Made by a program: the position numbers and the translations under genes
The notes under the pieces: model-generated
Seen by the model: only the letters and a program-made list of their open reading frames with translations
Database searches by the model: none
Told to the model about the DNA's origin: nothing
Shown here: piece by piece, positions 1 through 5,008 of the stretch
Position numbering within the stretch: the first letter of the stretch is position 1
How the letters are laid out: the number at the start of each line of letters is the position of its first letter
Source of the DNA: Candidatus Omnitrophica bacterium CG02_land_8_20_14_3_00__42_8
GTDB lineage: Bacteria > Omnitrophota > Gorgyraeia > Gorgyraeales > Gorgyraeaceae
NCBI GenBank assembly: GCA_002780805.1
Contig: PEUD01000079.1
Span: 10,840 to 15,847, forward strand
Reading direction: 5' to 3'
Length of the DNA stretch: 5,008 nt

Positions 1-882
1 AAGGATATCAAACCTGACCTGATCCATTCGCATATGTTCGGGTATTATACGCTGGCCGCTATCGATTCGGGCTATGAAAAGACAGTGGTAAGCACACACG
101 GGATTTCAAACGCAATATGGGGCGGGAAGGCCGGCATTCTCGAGAGCATCAGGTATAGACTGCAGCATTGCGTATACATGAGGTGTTTGAAAGGCTCAAA
201 AAACATTATAGTAAACAGCCCTTATGCAAGAGGTTCCTTAAGCGGCGCAGGCAAGGCCAATGTGTATGATCTGGATAACCCGGTTTCAGATATATTTTTT
301 AGCGAAGATAACAGCATGGAGGAAGAGAACAGGGTTTTATTTGCCGGCAATATATGCGGGGCAAAGGGCATAATGACAGCCCTATATTCGTTGAATATAT
401 TAAAGGATAGTTTAAATCGAATAACATTAAGGCTGGCAGGGCCTGTTACAGACAATAATTTTTATAATAAGGCGCTCCGCTATATAAAGAAAAATAACCT
501 GCAGGGGTATGTGAATTTTTTAGGCCATCTGGACGACAGCGAGTTAAAGAAAGAATACGAGCGCTCATCCGTATTTATATTTCCTTCGTACCAGGACGTG
601 GCGCCTCTGGCGCTATTGCAGGCAATGGCTGCCGGGAAGGCCATAGTGGCGTCTAATATAGGCGGTATCCCTTATATTATAGATGACGGGGTAAACGGGT
701 TTTTAATAAACACAGGCGATCCTCACAGCCTTGCGGCAAAGATAATCTTATTCATGAAAGATAAACCCCTCCGCAAAGCTTTCGGGATCAAGGCGCATAA
801 AAAGGCATTCGAGAATAACAGGATAGATATCGTGGCTGGTAAGCTTTACAGGATATATAACGAGGTTATGGATATATGCTGA
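1..882 (+). CDS. Glycosyltransferase family 4 (GT-B fold), 5'-truncated by the window edge
   Basis: Predicted to transfer a sugar from a nucleotide donor to a growing surface glycan at the cytoplasmic side of the membrane. The frame is open from base 1, so the true start lies upstream; the fragment has 293 residues. Seen: KPDLIHSHMFG (residues 4-14 of the fragment) and a THG motif (32-34) are typical of the end of the N-terminal GT4 Rossmann domain. The C-terminal domain begins near NRVLFAGN (about 110-117), with K122-G123 matching the donor-phosphate lysine and LRLAGP at 143-148. The segment FIFPSYQDVAPLALLQAMAAG (192-212) aligns with the family E-x7-E signature but reads D199-x7-Q207. GVNGFLI (230-236) is the usual nucleotide-loop region. 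No membrane segment or signal peptide is visible. The gene overlaps the next one by 7 nt. The family is clear; donor and acceptor cannot be read from sequence. Confidence 0.93.
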   Translation, partial: KDIKPDLIHSHMFGYYTLAAIDSGYEKTVVSTHGISNAIWGGKAGILESIRYRLQHCVYMRCLKGSKNIIVNSPYARGSLSGAGKANVYDLDNPVSDIFFSEDNSMEEENRVLFAGNICGAKGIMTALYSLNILKDSLNRITLRLAGPVTDNNFYNKALRYIKKNNLQGYVNFLGHLDDSELKKEYERSSVFIFPSYQDVAPLALLQAMAAGKAIVASNIGGIPYIIDDGVNGFLINTGDPHSLAAKIILFMKDKPLRKAFGIKAHKKAFENNRIDIVAGKLYRIYNEVMDIC

Positions 883-2000
883 CTTTAGAAATTATCGATA
901 GTTATGATGAGTTCAAGGGATGCAGGGATAAATGGGAAAAGCTATTGTCTGAGAGCAGGGTGAGTAATGTATTTTTGACATACGATTGGATAGACAGCTA
1001 TATCAAACATTTCTGTAAATCAGACAGGCTATTGATACTAAATGTTTTTGAAGGCGGGAGGCTTGCGGCTATAGCCCCTCTTGTGATAAGAAAGGGCAGG
1101 TATTTCGGGATGCCGGTCAGGGCCGTGCGCTTTATAGGGACAGCTATCTCGGACAGGATAGATTTTATTATATGCGGCAATAAAGAGGGCATACTCGGCG
1201 CGATATTGGATTACCTGATGGCTATAAAGGGAGAATGGGATTTCGTGGACCTGCAGGAGATAGCGGAATATACAGGCACCATGGCCGCTATGGAAATATG
1301 CCTGGATAAGAAAGGTTTTGTAAATATCCTGGGACCGGCAAGAAAATCATTTTTTATAGAGTTGAACGGGAAGAGGGGAGCTGTCTTTAACAGATTTCAC
1401 AGGAAGTTTAACGCAAAGTTAAGAAAACTGCGTAATAAACAGCCCGGCATTGAGATAGATGTGGAAAGGCCCGCCGCGGACGCAGACGCCCTGTCTGTTA
1501 TCGCTGATATTGAAAGACACAGCTGGAAAAGAGGCAGATGCGGCGCCTTGTTTTCAGAAAAGAACTATATGAATTTTCACAAGGAGATATTTGAAAAATT
1601 TTCAAAGAGCAATCAACTGGGCATATCAATACTTAACCTGAACAAAACGCCGGCCGCGTATGTCTATAATTATCTCTATGAAGGAAGGTCTTACAATTAC
1701 AGCATTGCTTATGACGAGGCCTATTCGGATGTTTCGCCCGGCACCATCCTGATGTTCTGCGCTATCAGGGATTCCGCGTCCAGCGATGCTGTGGAGTTTG
1801 ATTTCGCAAGAGGCGAAGGCTCGTGGAAAATCAGGCTTACGGATTCTTTCAGGACTCATAACCGCGTAAGGATTTTTAAAACAGGGGCATATTCAAGGTT
1901 TTTATATATTTTGCAGTCGAAGATTATACCTTGCATGAAGGCCCATGCATGGATTTATAGAATCTGGATGAAAATAAAGGGAGCGTTAAGATGGAATTAA
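876..2000 (+). CDS. GNAT-superfamily acyltransferase, CelD/FemAB-like (Acetyltransf_6 type)
   Basis: A 374-residue protein resembling the CelD/BioF2-like group that accompanies exopolysaccharide and cellulose loci, where members are thought to add acyl or aminoacyl groups to glycans or precursors. Seen: the N-terminal part has the family pattern NVFLTYDWIDSYIKHF (31-46), followed by a strand-rich module with AAIAPLVIR (64-72). The second GNAT-like module runs from about 165 to 325. It contains a basic RKFNAKLRKLRNK stretch (176-188), SPGTILMFCAIRD (287-299) and EFDFARGEGSWKIRLTD (307-323), matching the family's conserved end. The C-terminal 40 residues are basic and aromatic but not clearly membrane-spanning. 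Start: ATG at 876, with GAGGT at 862-866 nine bases upstream, inside the end of the preceding gene. It overlaps the deacetylase by 10 nt. Substrate is unknown; FemAB-like aminoacyl transfer is the main alternative to acetyl transfer. Confidence 0.85.
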   Translation: MLTLEIIDSYDEFKGCRDKWEKLLSESRVSNVFLTYDWIDSYIKHFCKSDRLLILNVFEGGRLAAIAPLVIRKGRYFGMPVRAVRFIGTAISDRIDFIICGNKEGILGAILDYLMAIKGEWDFVDLQEIAEYTGTMAAMEICLDKKGFVNILGPARKSFFIELNGKRGAVFNRFHRKFNAKLRKLRNKQPGIEIDVERPAADADALSVIADIERHSWKRGRCGALFSEKNYMNFHKEIFEKFSKSNQLGISILNLNKTPAAYVYNYLYEGRSYNYSIAYDEAYSDVSPGTILMFCAIRDSASSDAVEFDFARGEGSWKIRLTDSFRTHNRVRIFKTGAYSRFLYILQSKIIPCMKAHAWIYRIWMKIKGALRWN

Positions 2001-2968
2001 AAACAGCCGATTTTAAAAATATCGCGAAGGACATATTTTATTATACAGGCATGTATAAATTATCCTTGCAGGCATCCAGATTATGCGGGTCCCCCGCATT
2101 ATTAATCCTGACTTATCACAGGGTATATCCTGCCGACAGCGATTATGTGTACCTGGGCGTTTCAAGGGATGTCTTTGACCAGCATATGAAATTCGTAAAG
2201 GATAATTTTAAGGCCGTATCCATGCAGGAAGGCATAAAGGCGCTTTATGGAAGCGGTTCAAGAGAGATCTATGCCGCGATAAACCTCGATGATGGGTATA
2301 TGGATAATTATACAAACGCCTTCCCTGTCTTAAGGAAATACAATATGCCTGCGACAATTTTCCTGACAACGGATCTCATAGGTAAATACCACACATTCTG
2401 GTGGGACAAGGTGTTTGACATAGTATCCCAGGATAAATTCAGCAGTTTTGAAGCCGGCGTAGAAGCCGACCGTATAAACAAGGCCCTTGTAGGTAAGAAC
2501 GAGGAAGAGGCAGCGCTCTTTATACAAGATATGAAAAAAAGGCATGGGTATGCGGATAAACACGGGTTGTGCCGCATGCTCGGATGGCAGGAAATAAAAG
2601 AGATGAACAGATGCAATATAAGCTTCGGGGCCCATACAAAGACCCACAGGAACCTGTGCCTGCTGAAAGATAAAGATGCGCTGGAAGAGCTCAGGGGCTC
2701 GAAAAATACAATAGAGGACGGGCTGGGCACAGAGGCCTCAGGTTTCAGCTATCCGTTCGGCGTATTTGACCAAAGGATAAAGGCGCTGGTAAAAGAGGCG
2801 GGCTTTAAATATGCAAGGGCTAATTTTAAGTCGTTCAATTACAAGGATTCGGACCCCTTTTTATTATCGTGCATAGGCGCAGGCGCTGTTTTAAAACCGG
2901 GCTTTCTTGCGGCAAGGCTTTTTTCAGCTTATCTGGCAGGACAGGGAAGGAGAACCAATGGATATTAA
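1991..2968 (+). CDS. Polysaccharide deacetylase (CE4/NodB-fold)
   Basis: Predicted metal-dependent deacetylase that removes N- or O-acetyl groups from a polysaccharide or its lipid-linked precursor. Seen in the 325 residues: ILTYHRVYP (39-47), the opening of the YHR subfamily. Motif 1 is NLDDGY (98-103), with D100 as likely catalytic base and D101 as metal ligand. FWWDKVFDIV (136-145) is typical of the insertion region of this subfamily. Motif 2 is H215-T-K-T-H219, the two metal-binding histidines. Motif 3 is FSYPFG (252-257), where the canonical RxPY arginine is serine, as is common in the FAYPYG-type subgroup. No LxH motif is evident near the C-terminus; LLSCIGAGA (291-299) lies there instead. 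No signal peptide is visible, which suggests cytoplasmic action or an N-terminal amphipathic association (inference). AAGGGAG at 1977-1983 lies seven bases before the ATG. The gene overlaps its neighbours by 10 and 11 nt. Confidence 0.93.
   Translation: MELKTADFKNIAKDIFYYTGMYKLSLQASRLCGSPALLILTYHRVYPADSDYVYLGVSRDVFDQHMKFVKDNFKAVSMQEGIKALYGSGSREIYAAINLDDGYMDNYTNAFPVLRKYNMPATIFLTTDLIGKYHTFWWDKVFDIVSQDKFSSFEAGVEADRINKALVGKNEEEAALFIQDMKKRHGYADKHGLCRMLGWQEIKEMNRCNISFGAHTKTHRNLCLLKDKDALEELRGSKNTIEDGLGTEASGFSYPFGVFDQRIKALVKEAGFKYARANFKSFNYKDSDPFLLSCIGAGAVLKPGFLAARLFSAYLAGQGRRTNGY
2947..2952 (+). promoter_or_regulatory. Ribosome binding site that fixes the DUF362 start
   Basis: AAGGAG lies five bases before the ATG at 2958. 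The longer in-frame alternative, ATG at 2907, would place 17 extra residues inside the deacetylase reading region and lacks a comparable site, so the start at 2958 is preferred. Confidence 0.8.
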
Positions 2969-4379
2969 GGTAGGCATATACAGGCAGGATAAAAAGGGCT
3001 ACCCTAAAAAATCTCCGTACCTTCCGTGTTGTATCTTCGAGGAGTATCCCTTTGATGATAAAAGGACAGACGGGACCAATGAAGTATACAGCTCTCTCAG
3101 GAGGCTCCTTAAGCTGCTGGACCTGGATGCGGAAAATTTTAATACAAAGCGCTGGAACCCGCTCGGTTCAATTATAAGACCGGGGGAAACGGTATTATTA
3201 AAACCAAACCTTGTAAAGCATTTTAACGAGCAGGGGGATATAAGAAGCCTTATTACGCATGGCTCTCTGATAAGGGCAGTAACCGATTACGTATATATAG
3301 CATTGAAAGGGAATGGCAGGATTATCATTGCTGACGGCCCAATGGACGATGCTGATTTTGAAAAGGTGGTTTTGATCTCAGGCATGGACAGGATCAGGAG
3401 GTTCTATAAAGATACCGCTGGTTTTGATCTGGAGATATATGACCTGAGGCGGGAAAGGGTCATAAAAGAAAATGAAAAGATAATCCGGAGGATTAAATTA
3501 AAGGGCGACCCTCTTGGTTATACTGTAGTGGATTTAGGCAATATGAGCGAGTTTAAAAAACCAAACGGGGACAGGACAATGTCCTGCCCCTACAGCGCTT
3601 TGAGGGGTTCTGAATGCAGGGCTGATATCATGTCATTGCATCATAATGCGGAAAAGGACGAATATCTTATCTCAAATACATTTTTAAAAGCAGATGTGGT
3701 GATAAACCTGCCAAAGATGAAAACGCATAAGCGCTCAGGCGTGACGCTGTCCCTTAAAAACCTTGTGGGCGTAACAGGGGACAGGAACTGGCTTCCGCAT
3801 TACAGCGATGATAACTGCGGCTGCGGCCATAAGACAGATCCTGGGAAGACATTCCCGGGCATTATAAAAAACACGGTTAAATACATAAAGCCTTTAAGGG
3901 ACAGCTTGAGGCAGTTTGTGGGCGTTACTAAAGAGACTATGCGCAGTGGGAACTGGTATGGGAACGATATTATCTGGAGGACAGTTTTAGACTTATGGCG
4001 CATAGGCTCTTACGCAGACAAAAACGGCGTTATCAGAAAGGATAAACAGAGAAAAAGTTTTGTGATAGTTGACGGCATTACAGGAGGGGAAGGCGATGGG
4101 CCTCTAAATCCGAGGCCTAAAAAAAGCAATGTTTTAATAGCCGGCATCGATGAGGCAGTCGTGGATATTGTTACAAGCCGCATCATGGGGTTCGATCCTT
4201 TTAAGATACCTCTATTAAGGCGCTTCCTGCCTGCGCCGGATATAAATTGCGTATCAAATGTAAAGGCATGGAATAGAAAACTTTCTGATTTTAAAGGCAG
4301 GTGCCTTAATTTCAAGCCTCATTACGGCTGGAAAAGACATATAGAGGCGGGCAGCGGCGTTAAAAAGCAGGATTTATAG
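2958..4379 (+). CDS. DUF362 domain-containing protein, function unknown
   Basis: A 473-residue member of the DUF362 family (COG2006), whose biochemical role is not established; some relatives carry ferredoxin domains, but no such cysteine cluster is seen here. Signature segments in order: PGETVLLKPNLV (75-86), GRIIIADGP (120-128), LHHNAEKDEYLIS (227-239), VVINLPKMKTHKRSGVTLSLKNLVGVTGD (247-275, the family core), NWLPHY (277-282), VIVDGITGGEGDGP (369-382) and the C-terminal IDEAVVDIVTSRIMG (397-411). A small C287-G-C289-G-H291 patch follows the core and could bind a metal, though this is speculative. The start at 2958 is chosen over 2907 because of AAGGAG five bases upstream and the short 11-nt overlap with the deacetylase. 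The gene is last in the overlapping run and is followed by the 158-bp gap. DUF362 proteins recur in surface-polysaccharide loci (recalled, not searched), suggesting a part in glycan assembly or modification. An imperfect palindrome lies inside the gene at 3567-3590. Confidence 0.9.
   Translation: MDIKVGIYRQDKKGYPKKSPYLPCCIFEEYPFDDKRTDGTNEVYSSLRRLLKLLDLDAENFNTKRWNPLGSIIRPGETVLLKPNLVKHFNEQGDIRSLITHGSLIRAVTDYVYIALKGNGRIIIADGPMDDADFEKVVLISGMDRIRRFYKDTAGFDLEIYDLRRERVIKENEKIIRRIKLKGDPLGYTVVDLGNMSEFKKPNGDRTMSCPYSALRGSECRADIMSLHHNAEKDEYLISNTFLKADVVINLPKMKTHKRSGVTLSLKNLVGVTGDRNWLPHYSDDNCGCGHKTDPGKTFPGIIKNTVKYIKPLRDSLRQFVGVTKETMRSGNWYGNDIIWRTVLDLWRIGSYADKNGVIRKDKQRKSFVIVDGITGGEGDGPLNPRPKKSNVLIAGIDEAVVDIVTSRIMGFDPFKIPLLRRFLPAPDINCVSNVKAWNRKLSDFKGRCLNFKPHYGWKRHIEAGSGVKKQDL
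3567..3590. repeat. Imperfect 24-bp palindrome inside the DUF362 gene
   Basis: GGGG, then A, then CAGGACA, a central A, TGTCCTG and CCCC. The seven-base inner arms (3572-3578 and 3580-3586) pair perfectly. The G4/C4 outer arms pair if the A at 3571 is bulged out, or equally if a T has been lost after 3586. It encodes about residues 204-211 of the DUF362 protein. The nine-base centre GACAATGTC (3575-3583) is identical to that of the intergenic palindrome at 4439-4477. It could be a dispersed repeat or a chance product of coding sequence. Confidence 0.55.
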
Positions 4380-4393
4380 ACAAGCAAAATCTG

Positions 4394-4414
4394 CCCGCCA
4401 AAGAACGCGGCGGG
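4394..4414 (+). terminator. Terminator-like GC hairpin after the operon
   Basis: CCCGCC (4394-4399) and GGCGGG (4409-4414) can form a six-base GC stem around a nine-base loop, 14 bases after the DUF362 stop codon. The downstream sequence is only moderately T-rich (ATCTTCTTATGTCTTATC) with no uninterrupted T run, so this would be a weak intrinsic terminator, or a site for RNA 3'-end stabilisation. The position is right; the form is not canonical. Confidence 0.4.
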
Positions 4415-4438
4415 GAGAGATCTTCTTATGTCTTATCG

Positions 4439-4477
4439 CTAAGTTGACACTCTGACAATGTCAGAGTGTCAACTTAG
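4439..4477. repeat. Perfect 39-bp palindrome (19-nt arms, 1-nt centre)
   Basis: The left arm CTAAGTTGACACTCTGACA (4439-4457) is the exact reverse complement of the right arm at 4459-4477, with only the A at 4458 between them. Each arm holds two GACA units. No T run follows (GGCATTTTGAG), so it is not a standard one-direction terminator, although the RNA would fold into a very strong hairpin on either strand. Options are a REP-like or MITE-like dispersed repeat, a bidirectional transcription barrier between two units, or a site for a dimeric DNA-binding protein. The symmetry is certain; the function is not. Confidence 0.9.
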
Positions 4478-4502
4478 GGCATTTTGAGATTAAAAAGGTT
4501 AA

Positions 4503-4508
4503 TATAAT
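4503..4508 (+). promoter_or_regulatory. Candidate -10 box for the second glycosyltransferase gene
   Basis: TATAAT matches the sigma-70 -10 consensus exactly, 29 bases before the ATG at 4538, in an AT-rich stretch. The -35 side is weak: TTGAGA at 4484-4489 is only 13 bases upstream, and TTTTGA at 4482-4487 gives 15. The perfect TTGACA at 4444-4449 lies inside the palindrome, too far away. Transcription would begin near 4515, leaving a short leader with the ribosome binding site. Confidence 0.35.
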
Positions 4509-4521
4509 TTTCTATGCTATC

Positions 4522-4526
4522 AAGGA
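4522..4526 (+). promoter_or_regulatory. Ribosome binding site for the second glycosyltransferase
   Basis: AAGGA lies eleven bases before the ATG at 4538, with a second purine patch, GGGAA, at 4529-4533. An in-frame ATG at 4514 would add eight residues (MLSRNGNK) but has no well-placed Shine-Dalgarno site and would sit at the predicted transcription start, so 4538 is preferred. Confidence 0.55.
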
Positions 4527-4537
4527 ATGGGAATAAG

Positions 4538-5008
4538 ATGGTAAACGTGGTTTTTGTAATTTCAAGGCTGGATATAGGCGGAGCGGAAAAGGTCCTGAGC
4601 GATGCGGCTATAGGATTAAACAGGGATGCCTCGGAATATAAAGTTACGATGGTATGCCTTTATAAAAAAGGCAGGCTTGGGGAGAACCTGGCTTTAAAGG
4701 GGGTAAATATCTATGAAAATATAATGAGGAACAAATTCGACGTCCTGGGAATTTTCAGGCTTGCAAGGATACTCAAACTCATAAGGCCTGATATCCTGTA
4801 TATGACGGCCCAGCCTATTACCCAGGCTGTATGCGGCATAGCCTCGATATTTGTAAATGTGCCTGTAAAGGCCATAGGCTTCCATTCGCATAATCTAAGC
4901 AGGAGGCAGTTCCATAAGTTATTGATAGATAAGTTGAGCCTTTTTTCCGCAAGCGTCATAACCTGCGTTTCAGAGTCCCAGAGAGGGCACATTGCCAGGA
5001 ATAAAAAT
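4538..5008 (+). CDS. Glycosyltransferase family 4, N-terminal part, 3'-truncated by the window edge
   Basis: The frame stays open for 157 codons to the end of the window, so only the N-terminal (acceptor-side) Rossmann domain is seen. VNVVFVISRLDIGGAEKVL (2-20) is the classic GT4 opening: a first beta strand, then the glycine-rich GGAE loop. IRPDILYMTAQPI (82-94) matches the xPDxxxxH-type segment, with a Met-Thr-Ala stretch where many members have histidine. GFHSHNLSRR (114-123) and SASVITCVSESQR (137-149) match the later domain landmarks; the VSES stretch usually precedes the C-terminal donor-binding domain. It is separated from the upstream run by 158 bp and may have its own promoter. It is probably part of the same polysaccharide locus, acting as another cytoplasmic-side sugar transferase. 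Its sequence differs clearly from the glycosyltransferase at the left edge, so a recent duplication is unlikely. Sugar specificity cannot be told. Confidence 0.92.
   Translation, partial: MVNVVFVISRLDIGGAEKVLSDAAIGLNRDASEYKVTMVCLYKKGRLGENLALKGVNIYENIMRNKFDVLGIFRLARILKLIRPDILYMTAQPITQAVCGIASIFVNVPVKAIGFHSHNLSRRQFHKLLIDKLSLFSASVITCVSESQRGHIARNKN

Noticed and set aside
1932..1949. Inverted repeat TGCATG ... CATGCA near the end of the acyltransferase gene
   Set aside because: Only six bases per arm, inside a confident coding sequence, with no related copy seen. Chance is sufficient.
2308..2730. Minus-strand open frame of 140 codons
   Set aside because: It lies wholly inside the deacetylase gene, whose catalytic motifs are intact, and its translation shows no recognisable domain. 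The other minus-strand frames inside the plus-strand genes fail for the same reason.
2907..2957. A 17-residue N-terminal extension of the DUF362 gene from the ATG at 2907
   Set aside because: AAGGAG sits five bases before the ATG at 2958, and the longer form would overlap the deacetylase by 62 nt without a clear ribosome binding site.
3777..3786. GGGGACAGGA, identical to the left arm of the palindrome at 3567, as a third repeat copy
   Set aside because: It has no matching right arm, and it encodes the GDR of a conserved DUF362 segment (TGDRNWLPH), so the protein sequence explains it.
4444..4449. TTGACA as a -35 promoter element
   Set aside because: It is part of the palindrome arm, and no -10 box lies 16-18 bases downstream; the TATAAT at 4503 is 53 bases away.
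4428..4487. Very short ATG frames in the gap (4428-4442 and 4458-4487)
   Set aside because: They have 4 and 9 codons, lack ribosome binding sites and fall in or beside the palindrome, so they are not credible genes.
4711..4992. Minus-strand open frame of 93 codons near the right edge, with a second one overlapping it
   Set aside because: The plus strand here encodes a convincing GT4 N-terminal domain that runs off the window. The minus-strand frames are shadows of it.
1..5008. CRISPR array, tRNA/rRNA, phage or defence system
   Set aside because: No regularly spaced repeats, RNA gene signatures, or nuclease, transposase or integrase motifs were found on reading both strands; nearly all of the window is explained by polysaccharide-locus genes.

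Overview
The window holds part of a bacterial cell-surface polysaccharide (exopolysaccharide, capsule or O-antigen type) locus, with every gene on the + strand. Four genes form one overlapping run: a glycosyltransferase cut by the left edge (1-882), a CelD/FemAB-like acyltransferase (876-2000), a CE4-type polysaccharide deacetylase (1991-2968) and a DUF362 protein of unknown function (2958-4379). After a 158-bp gap (4380-4537) a second GT4 glycosyltransferase starts at 4538 and runs off the right edge.

Organism: coding is dense, base composition looks mid-GC, and AGG/AGA arginine and ATA isoleucine codons are frequent. Shine-Dalgarno sites are clear. This fits an uncultured Gram-negative lineage such as Omnitrophota, another PVC-superphylum group or a deltaproteobacterium. 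It is a weak guess from codon flavour and gene set; no taxonomic marker is present.

How the genes may work together: the two glycosyltransferases would build a glycan on the cytoplasmic side of the membrane. The deacetylase and the acyltransferase would tailor it, for example by removing N-acetyl groups and adding other acyl groups. The DUF362 protein is probably co-translated with them, but its role is not known. Successive overlaps of 7, 10 and 11 nt point to one transcript with translational coupling.

The gap carries the most striking non-coding structure: a perfect 39-bp palindrome at 4439-4477 (19-nt arms around one A). A shorter, imperfect palindrome with the same nine-base centre, GACAATGTC, lies inside the DUF362 gene at 3567-3590. 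Together they suggest a family of dispersed palindromic repeats, possibly REP-like. The gap also has a GC-rich terminator-like hairpin just after the operon and a TATAAT box before the last gene. I found no tRNA, rRNA, CRISPR array, transposase gene or phage gene.
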